This document shows positions 26,228-35,207 of a stretch of 64,000 nucleotides of DNA, one piece after another. The stretch is from positions 1 to 64,000 of the forward strand of contig JAJYWB010000015.1 in assembly GCA_021791715.1 (NCBI GenBank), written 5' to 3'. The notes under the pieces are model-generated. The model was not told the origin of the DNA. It ran no database searches and saw only the letters and a list, made by a program, of their open reading frames with translations. Within the stretch, counting starts at the first letter, position 1. Every line of letters begins with the position of its first letter. Position numbers and translations under genes: made by a program. The stretch comes from Planctomycetota bacterium (GTDB taxonomy: Bacteria > Planctomycetota > Planctomycetia > Isosphaerales > Isosphaeraceae).

Positions 26228-27009
26228 ACTCCCAAGAAGCCGAACCCGAAGCGGTTCCTCCCGTCGACGAGAATCGATCCGTTTCTTCTTACAATCCTAC
26301 TTGTTCACGTTTGCCGATCGAGAATCCTATTTATTTTCCCGCCGACCGATCGCCGGGGGCGACTCTTTGGTACGCCGCGGTAAAGAATTTTTCTGTGAAC
26401 ATACTAAATACAATGGGTGGGATTCGCGCGACCGGGCGAGTCAATTTGCCGAGATCTGGGGGTATGTTGTTGGTATCGAATCACGCGAGTTTTCTCGACG
26501 TGTTCGCGCTCGGGGGGACCTCGCCTCGGCCTTTGAATTATGTGGCTCGATCGACGCTATTTTTGCCGGTGTTGGGCTTTTTGATTCGATCGGTGGGGGG
26601 ATTCCCGATCAAGCGCGACGGGATGGGCGCCGAGGGGCTTAAAGAGACGCTCCGCAGGCTGAAAAACGGGGGCGCGGTGATTCTTTTCCCCGAGGGAACG
26701 CGTTCGCTCGACGGATCGATCGGACCGCTCAAACCCGGTATCGCGGGGCTGGCGGCGCGGGTGAAAGTTCCCGTCGTTCCCGCGGCGCTCGCGGGAACGT
26801 TTGAATCGTGGCCGCGCGGCCGCTTATTTCCCAGGCCCCACCCCGTTCGCGTTCATTACGGCGAGCCGATCCCGCGGGCCGAACTCGATCAAGACCCCGA
26901 TCGCGTGACGGAATGTATTCGTGAACGCATATTAGAGTGTTATGATATCGCCCGCGCCGGGCTCGATTCCGATCTCGCCGGATCGAACTTCGACGTCGAA
27001 TCGTGGTGA
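26224..27009 (+). CDS. plsC: 1-acyl-sn-glycerol-3-phosphate acyltransferase
   Basis: A 261-residue PlsC-type acyltransferase that adds the second acyl chain in phosphatidic acid synthesis at the inner membrane. Motif I is SNHASFLD (HxxxxD), motif III is FPEGTRS, and motif IV is VPVVPAAL. The first ~55 residues are a variable N-terminal part before the catalytic domain. Translationally coupled to cmk by a 4-bp overlap. Activity on other lysophospholipids is possible. Confidence 0.9.
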   Translation: MNSQEAEPEAVPPVDENRSVSSYNPTCSRLPIENPIYFPADRSPGATLWYAAVKNFSVNILNTMGGIRATGRVNLPRSGGMLLVSNHASFLDVFALGGTSPRPLNYVARSTLFLPVLGFLIRSVGGFPIKRDGMGAEGLKETLRRLKNGGAVILFPEGTRSLDGSIGPLKPGIAGLAARVKVPVVPAALAGTFESWPRGRLFPRPHPVRVHYGEPIPRAELDQDPDRVTECIRERILECYDIARAGLDSDLAGSNFDVESW

Positions 27010-27204
27010 TTATATCGGTAATTTATGTAAATGCGCATAAATTTCTCGTCTCGCGGACGCGTTCGTCTTGTCGCGCCGTCATGAATCGGTAAAGATGGCC
27101 GACTTATCGATCAGCCGGGCGAGCGGCGGGATCGATCAAAGCGTACCGCGGCGTGGGATCGCGGAGCTTCGGAGCGAGCTTTCACCCGGAGTGAGTCTTC
27201 CCAA
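27010..27204. other. Intergenic region plsC to hisI
   Basis: About 195 bp without a gene; the first ~40 bp are AT-rich. No repeat or terminator recognised. Confidence 0.3.
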
Positions 27205-27630
27205 GTGAGCGACGTTTCGGCGAACCTGGAACCGTTTTCGACGCTCCGATGGAGCGTCGACGGATTGATTCCGGCGATCGTTCAAGACGCCGACGGAGGA
27301 GACGTGTTGATGATGGCCTGGATGGATCGGGCGGCGCTCGTTCGCACGCTCGAAACCGGGCTGACGCATTTTTACTCGCGTTCACGACAATCGAGCTGGA
27401 AGAAGGGGGAAACGTCGGGTCATGTTCAACGGGTCGAATCGATCCGCGTCGACTGCGACGGCGACGTTCTCTTGGTGAAGGCGAGACAAACGGGTGGGGC
27501 GTGCCACGAAGGTTACCGGTCGTGCTTCTTCCGCGAGCTTGATTCTCAGGGAAAGCTCACGATCGTCGCCGAGCGGGTGTTTATCCCCGAGACGGTCTAC
27601 TCGGCCAAGGAAACGAAATCTCGAGAATGA
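27205..27630 (+). CDS. hisI: Phosphoribosyl-AMP cyclohydrolase
   Basis: A 141-residue single-domain HisI, the third step of histidine synthesis (opening the adenine ring of PR-AMP). The family's landmarks are present: [37 protein letters not shown] with the Mg-binding Asp residues, and [11 protein letters not shown], where the Cys residues bind zinc. No HisE domain is fused, so PR-ATP pyrophosphatase must be elsewhere. Start is a GTG at 27205 with GGAGTGAG upstream. No other his gene is nearby. Confidence 0.95.
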   Translation: MSDVSANLEPFSTLRWSVDGLIPAIVQDADGGDVLMMAWMDRAALVRTLETGLTHFYSRSRQSSWKKGETSGHVQRVESIRVDCDGDVLLVKARQTGGACHEGYRSCFFRELDSQGKLTIVAERVFIPETVYSAKETKSRE

Positions 27631-27822
27631 CCGAGCGGCGAGGTTCGGCATGAATCGGACGAGCGTCGGCTCAGGGCCGTCGTTGTTTCGGTTCGGTCGA
27701 CACGCTCCGCCGGCCTATATTAAACTGAGTCGCCGGAAACGGCCGCCGATCGAGCCGAACTCGATCTTCGCCCCGGCTCGAGTTAGAACTTTTGAACATA
27801 CAATTGGAAAGGCGATTGTTCG

Positions 27823-28980
27823 ATGCGTAAACCACGTTTGATGACGCCCGGCCCGGCGCCGGTTCCCGAGGACGTTTTGCTCGAGTTGGCTCGACCGGTG
27901 ATTCATCACCGTTCGGCCGAGGCGAAGCAGGTGATCGTCGAATGCGCCGAGCTCCTCAAAGAGGTGTTCCAAACGAAGAATGACGTTTTGATCTTGACCG
28001 CTTCGGGCACCGGTGCGATGGAGGCCGCGGCGGTGAACACCGTTCCCAAGGGGGGCAAGGCGATCGTTCTGAGCGCCGGCTATTTCGGAGCGCGATGGGC
28101 GTCGGTTTGCAAGGCTTACGGGATCGAGGTCGTCAACCTGGAAACCGAGTGGGGTCGGCCGGTTGATCCCGCGACGGTTGAAAACGCCCTCGCGGCGCAT
28201 CCCGATACGGTCTGCGTGATGGGAACGTTGAGCGAAACCTCGACCGGAACGGGTCATCCGATCGCCGAGATCGGTCGGATCGTCGCCAAGACCGACGCGG
28301 TCTTCGCGGTCGACGGGATCTCCGGTGTCGGCGCTATGGAATGCCGAACCGATGAATGGAAGATCGATCTCCTTTGCGTGGGGTCGCAGAAGGCTCTGAT
28401 GCTTCCTCCCGGTCTCGCGTTCGTCGCGGCGAGCCCCAAGGCGTGGGCCAAGATCGATGCGTTCAACGCCCCGGCGTTTTATTTCAATCTCAAATCGGCT
28501 CGTAAGAAGATGGCCGAGTTCGACACGCCTTATACGCCCGCTCACACGTTGATTTTGGCGTTGCGTGCCTCTCTCAGGCGGATTCACGCCGAGGGGATCG
28601 AGAACGTTTGGGAACGGCATCGCGTGATGAGCGAGGCGTGCCAGGCGGGGATCTCGGCGCTTGGGCTCGAGCTGTTCAGTTCGCGTCCCGCCGAGGGTTT
28701 GACCGCGTTTCACGTTCCCACGGGATTGAAGGACGGCGATATCCGCAACAAGCTTTTCGATCGGTTCGGGATCACGACGGTCGGCGGTCAAGACAAGCTT
28801 AAGGGAAAGATCATCCGCGTGGGCCACATGGGCTATATGGATGAGCTCGACGTGATCGCCGGGCTCGCCGCGCTCGAAATCGTGCTCAACGAACTCGGTT
28901 TCGAGGTCGAGGCTGGGCGAGCCGTCGTCGCGGCCCAGCAGGTTTTGCTCGGCCAAAAAGCCCCCGTCGCGGTCGGCTGA
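27823..28980 (+). CDS. Class V aminotransferase (serine-pyruvate/alanine-glyoxylate type), probable phosphoserine transaminase
   Basis: A 385-residue PLP enzyme of fold type I. It begins with MTPGPAPVPEDVL, has TASGTGAMEAAAVN for phosphate binding, FAVDGISGVGAME with the PLP-contacting Asp, and GSQKALMLPPG with the Schiff-base Lys. Family members act on serine, alanine, glyoxylate or 3-phosphohydroxypyruvate. The next gene, 134 bp downstream on the same strand, is serA, whose product needs exactly this transamination, so it probably stands in for SerC; in other bacteria such a class V enzyme does that job. The role is inferred from position. ATG at 27823 with GGAAAGG upstream. Confidence 0.9.
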   Translation: MRKPRLMTPGPAPVPEDVLLELARPVIHHRSAEAKQVIVECAELLKEVFQTKNDVLILTASGTGAMEAAAVNTVPKGGKAIVLSAGYFGARWASVCKAYGIEVVNLETEWGRPVDPATVENALAAHPDTVCVMGTLSETSTGTGHPIAEIGRIVAKTDAVFAVDGISGVGAMECRTDEWKIDLLCVGSQKALMLPPGLAFVAASPKAWAKIDAFNAPAFYFNLKSARKKMAEFDTPYTPAHTLILALRASLRRIHAEGIENVWERHRVMSEACQAGISALGLELFSSRPAEGLTAFHVPTGLKDGDIRNKLFDRFGITTVGGQDKLKGKIIRVGHMGYMDELDVIAGLAALEIVLNELGFEVEAGRAVVAAQQVLLGQKAPVAVG

Positions 28981-28991
28981 TATCGTGTTGA

Positions 28992-29028
28992 AGGCGAGTC
29001 GCGACGAGCGTTCGTCGCGACATCGCCT
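28992..29028 (+). terminator. Strong hairpin between the aminotransferase gene and serA
   Basis: AGGCGA plus GTCGCGACGA pairs with TCGTCGCGAC, one bulged A, and TCGCCT: a 16-bp stem with a 4-nt loop, 11 bp after the aminotransferase stop. There is no T-run. It may protect or partly end the upstream transcript, or set different levels for the two serine genes. Confidence 0.55.
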
Positions 29029-29114
29029 ACTCGCCGAATGAACCGTGACGTTCCATGAAATGAATGATCGCTGAAACGACTGTTTAGATTCGCAACTTTT
29101 GAGGTTTTATCGAC

Positions 29115-30743
29115 GTGTCATATCGTGTTTTGGTGACGGATAGTTTGGCCGAGGAGGGGCTCGAGCTGCTCCGTTCGGCGGGGGATATCGAGCTTGTCGT
29201 CGCGACGAAGCTCGATTTCGAGGGATTGCGTGCGGCGCTCCGCGAGGCCGACGGGATCGTGATTCGATCGGGGACTCGGCTCACCGCCGAGGTTCTGGCC
29301 GATCAGCCTCGTCTGAAGGTGATCGCGCGCGCCGGGGTGGGGATCGACAACGTCGACGTTCCGGCCGCGACGCGCCAGGGAATCGTCGTGATGAACACCC
29401 CCGGCGGCAATACGGTATCAACCGCTGAACATACAATGGCGCTTTTGCTCGCACTGTCTCGGAACGTCGCTCCCGCGTGCGCGAGCCTGAAGGCGGGCAA
29501 GTGGGATCGAGGCAAATACACGGGGAACCAGCTTGGCGGCAAAACACTGGGTATCGTCGGGCTGGGTCGGGTGGGGCTCGCGGTCGCCAAGCGGGCGCTC
29601 GCTTTCGATATGAAGGTCGTCGGCTTCGACCCGTTCCTCTCGGCCGATCGAGCGCTGGAACAGGGGGTTGAATCGATCCCCAGGCTCGATCTGCTTTGGG
29701 ATAAGTGCGATTTTATCACCTTACATACGCCGATGTCCGAGGAGACGCGTCATCTTGTCAACAAGCAAGCGTTTGAAAAGATGAAGCCGGGCGTACGGTT
29801 GATCAATTGCGCGCGGGGCGGATTGATCGACGAGGCGGCGCTTGTCGAGGCGCTCGATTCGGGCAAGGTCGCGGGGGCGGCGATCGACGTTTTCGAGCCC
29901 GAACCGCCGCCGACCGATCACCCGCTCGTCAAGCATCCCAAGGTGCTCGTCACGCCGCACCTTGGAGCGTCGACCGAGGAGGCGCAGGTGAGCGTCGCGG
30001 TTGAAGCGGCGCGGCTCGTGATCGATTTTCTCGAGCGCGGACAGGTTCGGTTCGCGGTCAACATGCCGGCGCTCGACCGCGCCGAGCTTGAAGACATTCG
30101 CCTTTATCTCGATTTGGCGCGGCGGTTGGGGATGCTTCACGCGCAAATGAATCGGGGAGTGATTAAAAGCGCGCGGATCCGTTTCCGAGGCGAGGTCGCG
30201 GCTAAGAATACCAAGATGATCACGTCCGCATTCGCCGCGGGCTGGCTCGAATCGGCGCTCGAGGGGCAGGTGAATCTCGTTAACGCCGATATCCTTGCGA
30301 AGGAACGGGGGATCACGATCGCCGCCGAGACCGCGACCGACCCCGCCGATTTCGGTACCTTGATTCAAACCGAGGTCGTCACCGATCGAAAAACCTACGA
30401 GGCTTCGGGAACGCTCTTCGGCAAGCAGTTCGTGCGGCTCGTGAAGCTCGGCCCGTATCATCTCGACGCTTATCTCGACGGCACGTTGCTCGTCTTCACG
30501 CATCACGACGTTCCGGGGCTGATCGGCTTTTTAGGGACGACGATGGGGCGTCACGGAGTGAACATCGCACAGATGAACGTCGGCCGCGAACATCCCGGCG
30601 GCGAGGCGATCGGCGTCGTGAACCTTGATTCGATCCCCTCCGACGAGGCGCTCGAAGAGGTTCGTCGGCACAAAGACATCCTCAGCATCAGCCTCATCAA
30701 ACTTCCCAAGGCGGGCGCCGTTCCCCCTTGGCTCGGCAATTAA
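29115..30743 (+). CDS. serA: D-3-phosphoglycerate dehydrogenase
   Basis: A 542-residue SerA, first step of serine synthesis. The substrate domain starts with VLVTDSLAEEGLELL; the NAD fold has GIVGLGRVGLAVAKR and the D of VVGFDPF; catalytic Arg, Glu and His lie in NCARGGLIDE, DVFEPEPP and TPHLGAST. The long form is present: an intervening (ASB) domain from ~320 and a C-terminal ACT domain (TLLVFTHHDVPGLIGFLG), which in relatives binds serine for feedback. GTG start at 29115. Confidence 0.97.
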   Translation: MSYRVLVTDSLAEEGLELLRSAGDIELVVATKLDFEGLRAALREADGIVIRSGTRLTAEVLADQPRLKVIARAGVGIDNVDVPAATRQGIVVMNTPGGNTVSTAEHTMALLLALSRNVAPACASLKAGKWDRGKYTGNQLGGKTLGIVGLGRVGLAVAKRALAFDMKVVGFDPFLSADRALEQGVESIPRLDLLWDKCDFITLHTPMSEETRHLVNKQAFEKMKPGVRLINCARGGLIDEAALVEALDSGKVAGAAIDVFEPEPPPTDHPLVKHPKVLVTPHLGASTEEAQVSVAVEAARLVIDFLERGQVRFAVNMPALDRAELEDIRLYLDLARRLGMLHAQMNRGVIKSARIRFRGEVAAKNTKMITSAFAAGWLESALEGQVNLVNADILAKERGITIAAETATDPADFGTLIQTEVVTDRKTYEASGTLFGKQFVRLVKLGPYHLDAYLDGTLLVFTHHDVPGLIGFLGTTMGRHGVNIAQMNVGREHPGGEAIGVVNLDSIPSDEALEEVRRHKDILSISLIKLPKAGAVPPWLGN

Positions 30744-30774
30744 TGTTGGGCATGTGATCATTCACGGTGAGGTC

Positions 30775-30817
30775 GTCGTCGCGACTAACGGTCGCGGCGA
30801 CGGCCGTCGTTTTTTTT
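30775..30817 (+). terminator. Rho-independent-like terminator of serA
   Basis: GTCGTCGCGAC (30775-30785) pairs with GTCGCGGCGAC (30791-30801) with one G-U wobble; a run of eight T lies at 30810-30817, 8 nt after the stem. It is 32 bp past the serA stop. Confidence 0.6.
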
Positions 30818-31094
30818 GAATCGCCGTCGCCGAATCTTCATCGAACTGAACCGAGAAATGTTCATCCACGCTAACTGAGAAATCTTACGCCGCGAACGTT
30901 AAAGCTTAACGCCGAAATCTTCGGGTCCTCCGAATCCCTCGACGACGAATCGATCGTGTGAATCGAAAAATTAATATATTACAATTAATTATTATTGAAA
31001 TTCTCATAATAAAATTCAACGAGGGCGTTTCGATCCGACGGTCCGCGCGTCTCGACTCGGGGTTTTCAGCGAAGCCGCGATCGACGATGATACG
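30818..31094. other. Intergenic region serA to MFS gene
   Basis: No gene. An AT-rich block at about 30960-31020 (ATTAATTATTATTGAAATTC) probably holds the promoter of the transporter gene. Confidence 0.4.
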
Positions 31095-32474
31095 ATGAAA
31101 GGCGGGATCGACGCGATGCGCGAAGGATCGGCGGGGAACGAGTGCGAGGAGAACACCGAGAGGACGGCGAGCGAGGGCTCGGCCGTCGAGTCGGCCGATC
31201 GTTGGCCCACGACGCTCCGATCGCTCCGGCATCGCAATTTTCGCATCTACTTCGCGGGGCAGCTCGTTTCGTTGATCGGCACGTGGACGCAGTCGACCGC
31301 GCAGGCTTGGCTCGTTTACAAGCTCGCGGGTCCGCGCGCCGGGCCTTTACTGGGTTTGATCGCGTTCGCGGGTCAAATTCCGATGCTCGTTTGCGGGCCT
31401 TTTGGAGGAACCGTCGCCGATTCGTGGAACCGAAGGCGCGTGGTCGTCGCCACCCAAACCGCCTCGATGATCCTCGCGTTCACGCTCGCGGCGCTCGTTC
31501 TCACGGGGCATGCGAAGATTTGGCATATCTTTATCATGGCGATTTCGTTGGGGATCGTCAACGCGTTTGATATACCGGCGAGGCAGTCGTTTTTGGTCGA
31601 ACTTGTGGGGAAAAGCGACCTGATGAACGCGATCGCGCTCAATTCGTCGATGTTCCACGGGGCTCGAATCATCGGGCCGGCGTTCGCGGGGCTCACGCTC
31701 GCGGTCATCAGCGAAGGCTGGTGCTTCTTTTTAAACGGAATCAGCTTTTTGGCGGTGATCGCAGGGCTCTTGCTCGTTCGCGTACCGCCGAGCGAGCGGA
31801 AGAAGCTTGAAGGATCGGCGGTTTCGCGGATCGGCGAGGGTTTTCGCTTCGTCGCGGCGACCGCACCGATTCGAGTTTTGCTCATGCACTTAGGTCTTGT
31901 CAGCTTATTGGGCATGCCGTATATGGTTTTGATGCCGATCTTCGCCGATAAGATTCTTCACGGCGGAGCGCGTGGATACGGGCTATTAATGGGCGCCTCG
32001 GGCGTGGGAGCGCTCGCCGGCGCGATTTTACTCGCGAATCGCTCTCGAATTCGTGGGCTTGGTAATTGGATCGCGATTGGATCGATTTGCTACGCGGTCG
32101 CGCTCATTCTTTTCGCGTTTTCACGCTCGTTCGCGGTTTCGGCCTTTTTGCTCGTGATCGTGGGATTGTCGATGATGCTTCAAATGGGGGGCTCGAACAC
32201 GCTGATTCAGGCGATGATTCCCGATTCGCTGCGCGGTCGCGTGATGTCGGTATATTCCATGATGCTTATGGGTATGGCGCCGCTCGGAGCGCTTTTGGCC
32301 GGCGGGCTCGAAGCGCGTTGGGGCGCTCCCGCGACCGTCGCGGCGGGAGGCTTCGCGTGCCTTCTGAGCGCGTGCGTTTATCAATTCGCCCGACCGGCGC
32401 TCCGTCCCGTCGCCAGAAAATTGATCGAAGAACAACTTCCCGAAGAAGCGACACTCGGCGAAGCAGCCGGTTAA
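31095..32474 (+). CDS. MFS transporter (EntS-like, MFS_3)
   Basis: A 459-residue carrier with about 12 membrane helices. The entry LRHRNFRIYFAGQLVSLIGTW, the loop GTVADSWNRRRVVV and the segment LPIF-like MPIFADKILHGGARGYGLLMGASGVGALAG place it in the MFS_3/EntS group, which contains enterobactin and drug exporters. Substrate unknown. The ~35 residues before the first helix are Glu-rich. An ATG at 31116 is an equally possible start. Confidence 0.88.
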   Translation: MKGGIDAMREGSAGNECEENTERTASEGSAVESADRWPTTLRSLRHRNFRIYFAGQLVSLIGTWTQSTAQAWLVYKLAGPRAGPLLGLIAFAGQIPMLVCGPFGGTVADSWNRRRVVVATQTASMILAFTLAALVLTGHAKIWHIFIMAISLGIVNAFDIPARQSFLVELVGKSDLMNAIALNSSMFHGARIIGPAFAGLTLAVISEGWCFFLNGISFLAVIAGLLLVRVPPSERKKLEGSAVSRIGEGFRFVAATAPIRVLLMHLGLVSLLGMPYMVLMPIFADKILHGGARGYGLLMGASGVGALAGAILLANRSRIRGLGNWIAIGSICYAVALILFAFSRSFAVSAFLLVIVGLSMMLQMGGSNTLIQAMIPDSLRGRVMSVYSMMLMGMAPLGALLAGGLEARWGAPATVAAGGFACLLSACVYQFARPALRPVARKLIEEQLPEEATLGEAAG

Positions 32475-32613
32475 CGAGCGATCGTTCCAGCCGGTTCGGA
32501 ATACAAGGATGTCTTCAATCCAAAGAGGCGTTCGGCGAACGTTTGACTTCGCGCCCGATCGCGATCAGACTGATTCGGGTCGATCGAAAACGGTATCTTC
32601 AAGAGGCGAACAA

Positions 32614-33546
32614 ATGATGCTTGGAATGGGCGATCGAATTCGGGTCGGGTCGCTTCGGGTCGCGGCGACCGCGGTCTGTCTCGCGTGTTGTTTTTCAGGG
32701 GGGCGGGCCGTGGCGCGAGACGACGCCAAACGCGAAACGACGAAAACGTATCGGCTTTGGGAGGGAGACGCCCCGGGATCGCTCGGCAAAGAAGCCGTGG
32801 ATATCCCCACGGTCACGGTTTATTCTCCTCCCGCGGACAAGGCTTCGGGCGCGGCCGTCGTCGTTTGTCCGGGAGGCGGTTACGGGATGCTCGCCGATCA
32901 CGAGGGAAGGCCCGTCGCCGAATGGCTCAATTCGATCGGAATCGTCGGGATCGTCCTCAAATATCGCCTTGGACCCAAATATCATCATCCCGTTATGCTT
33001 AACGACGCCGCGCGGGCGATCCGCTTCACCCGAGCCCACGCGAGCGAGTGGAAAATCGACCCACACAAGGTGGGGATCCTCGGCTTTTCAGCGGGAGGGC
33101 ACCTCGCCTCGACCGCGGCGACGCATTTCGACCCGGGTAAGGCCGATGCGACCGATCCGATCGAAAAAGAGAGTTCCAGGCCCGATCTGGCGATCCTCAT
33201 TTATCCCGTCGTCGCGATCGCCACGCCTTACGGCCACGCGGGATCGAAACGGAACCTGCTCGGCGACAATCCTCCTCAAGATCTTGTCGAAAGCCTGTCG
33301 AACGAACGCATGGTGACGAAAGAGACTCCGCCGATGTTCCTCGTGCATACCGCCGACGACGCCGGAGTGCCCGTTGAAAACAGCCTCCTGCTCGCCGAGT
33401 CGCTAAGGAAGGCGCGCGTCCCCGTCGAACTCCACGTGTTCGAACACGGGCCGCACGGCTTCGGAATGGGAGGAAACGATCCCGTCCTCAAAACCTGGCC
33501 CGATCTTTGCTCAAAATGGCTCAAACGTAAAGGCTTTTATCAATAA
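32614..33546 (+). CDS. Secreted alpha/beta hydrolase (acetyl-xylan-esterase-like)
   Basis: A 310-residue protein with a signal peptide (AATAVCLACCFSGGRAVA). The oxyanion loop is VVCPGGGYG, the nucleophile elbow is GFSAGGH, and the acid and base lie in HTADDAGVP and EHGPHGFG. This is the BD-FAE/Aes-like layout common in polysaccharide-degrading bacteria, where it removes acetyl groups from xylan or related polymers. The ATG at 32614 has AAGAGGCG upstream; the open frame to 32509 would destroy the signal peptide. It sits alone, 139 bp after the MFS gene. Confidence 0.88.
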   Translation: MMLGMGDRIRVGSLRVAATAVCLACCFSGGRAVARDDAKRETTKTYRLWEGDAPGSLGKEAVDIPTVTVYSPPADKASGAAVVVCPGGGYGMLADHEGRPVAEWLNSIGIVGIVLKYRLGPKYHHPVMLNDAARAIRFTRAHASEWKIDPHKVGILGFSAGGHLASTAATHFDPGKADATDPIEKESSRPDLAILIYPVVAIATPYGHAGSKRNLLGDNPPQDLVESLSNERMVTKETPPMFLVHTADDAGVPVENSLLLAESLRKARVPVELHVFEHGPHGFGMGGNDPVLKTWPDLCSKWLKRKGFYQ

Positions 33547-33599
33547 CGGCGAATGCGAGGGAATGTTCGTCGCTTTTTGATATTTGAATGATCCGATCG

Positions 33600-33633
33600 A
33601 AGGTCGAGGCGTTTTCACGGTCTCGACCTTTTT
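33600..33633 (+). terminator. Rho-independent terminator of the esterase gene
   Basis: AAGGTCGAG (33600-33608) pairs with CTCGACCTT (33622-33630), followed by further T residues. 9-bp perfect stem, 54 bp after the stop codon. Confidence 0.65.
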
Positions 33634-33908
33634 CTCGCGATTACCTTGTTCATGAGTTGAAAAAGTGATCGCCGATCGTGATTTAGCATGATATCGGACG
33701 GCGCCGATCGATGAGCCTTTCTGACGTCTCATTTCAACCGGCGTTAATATCGATATCGGTTTTATCGAGCGTCCGACGATTCGATTTTAAAAGCGTGTCG
33801 AGCCGATAATTCGCCCGCCAACGGTCCCGAATCGAAGGCGATCAGCAACGAAAGGTTGTGCGAGGAAACGACGAGCGGCGCTCGAACCGAGGCCGAACAG
33901 AACGTGCC
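33634..33908. other. Intergenic region between convergent genes
   Basis: No gene or repeat recognised between the esterase terminator and the end of the minus-strand secreted protein gene. The string TTTTTCTCGCGATT at the start of this region recurs in the tandem repeat near 43815. Confidence 0.35.
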
Positions 33909-35207
33909 TCACGCGAAGCCCGACCGCGTTTCGAACAACGCGACTCCGTCGCTCGTCATGAGCGCCACACGAGCCCACGGGCCTTCGTCCCGAAGCGGAT
34001 TCAGCGTTGAACCGCGATACACGGTGACGATCAAAAGACCGTCTCCCGTGTACATACGAGGCTGTACGCGAATCTCCTCACCCGGTTTGGAAGCGAACTC
34101 AGCCTGATTTTCGGCCGTTTCGAATTCCAGCGTCACCGCGCCGATGGGATCGATTTCGACCTTTCCATCTTTCGGAACTTCATACCAATGTTCGGCGCCC
34201 TTGCGGCCGTTTTCTGAAAAAACATAGGTCCAGGTGGGATCTCCCGCGGGATCGGCGAGCGTGAGCGATAAATTGCCGACCCGATACGAACCGACCGGAA
34301 CCTGCGCCTCCGAGTGATCTCCCGAGAGTGCGACAATCGAACCGTCGCGTCCGATCAAAGTCGTTTCGATCGAGACAAGCGGTAACTTCGACCCGCCCGG
34401 TTTCGTGGGAAGGACGATCGCGGCGATCCCCGTGCCCTCGAGCGGGGCGAGCGAGATCCCCAAGCCGTCGGGATCGGATCGAACGATGAAACGATTTTGA
34501 CGAATCGTAAGGATCGTCGAGAATAAGAATTGTTCGTCGATCGGGTTCCACCGGCCGTCGCCGTCGACGTCGATCCAAACGCGGTCTTGAAGCCCTGTTA
34601 AAAGGCCGTCGCCGTCGCCGTCTTGACGCCGCGCCGCGAGTGATTTCCCGGTGATCTCGACGTTTCCCTCGAGATATCCCGTCGACGCGAATCCGAGAGT
34701 CCTCCCCGAAGCGCCGATCCGAAACTCGACGCCCCGCGGAAATTGACGCACCTGACCGCCGTCGATCAATTCGACGCTGAGCGGAAATCGCCACGTTCGA
34801 TCGACCTCGGTCATCCTTTCGCGGTCTTCAATGATCCGATTGCGATTGATATCAACATACAAATCGTACCGTTTGGGACCCGTTTCGTCGACGACGACCG
34901 CGACTCGGCGAGAACTCGCCCCGCCGAAGCGAATTTGGCCGTATCGCCTCACCTCGCCGCGGTATTTAGCACGTTCGGTCACCCCTTCGGGAATTTTGGG
35001 AGACAGCGGAACGGCGCGCGGAGGAGCGTGATCGAACGGATCGCCGGGCTCGGTCGCAACATACCTCCAGGCGTCGCCCCGAGCCGCGATGTTTGAGATC
35101 AACGCGATGGAAATCGTAGCCGTGAATGGAACGATCGAGGCGAAAAACGACGAGAAACGTCGTTTCCAGAACGCCGCGACGCGTCGAACGATCCGTGAAT
35201 CGATCAT
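33909..35207 (-). CDS. Secreted or membrane-anchored protein with EF-hand-like loops, unknown function
   Basis: A 432-residue protein. A positively charged N-terminus is followed by a hydrophobic stretch (FFASIVPFTATISIALIS), a signal peptide or anchor ending near AARG. The mature part is beta-rich and contains acidic loops that look like calcium sites: DINRNRIIEDRE near 125, DGDGDGLLTG near 205 and DVDGDGRWNP near 220. The last third has no recognised motif. Planctomycetes have many such secreted proteins; I cannot assign a role. It reads away from the M48 protease gene upstream. Confidence 0.65.
   Translation of the reverse strand: MIDSRIVRRVAAFWKRRFSSFFASIVPFTATISIALISNIAARGDAWRYVATEPGDPFDHAPPRAVPLSPKIPEGVTERAKYRGEVRRYGQIRFGGASSRRVAVVVDETGPKRYDLYVDINRNRIIEDRERMTEVDRTWRFPLSVELIDGGQVRQFPRGVEFRIGASGRTLGFASTGYLEGNVEITGKSLAARRQDGDGDGLLTGLQDRVWIDVDGDGRWNPIDEQFLFSTILTIRQNRFIVRSDPDGLGISLAPLEGTGIAAIVLPTKPGGSKLPLVSIETTLIGRDGSIVALSGDHSEAQVPVGSYRVGNLSLTLADPAGDPTWTYVFSENGRKGAEHWYEVPKDGKVEIDPIGAVTLEFETAENQAEFASKPGEEIRVQPRMYTGDGLLIVTVYRGSTLNPLRDEGPWARVALMTSDGVALFETRSGFA

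Noticed and set aside
27715-28956. 413-codon open frame on the minus strand
   Set aside because: Antisense shadow of the class V aminotransferase, whose motifs are complete.
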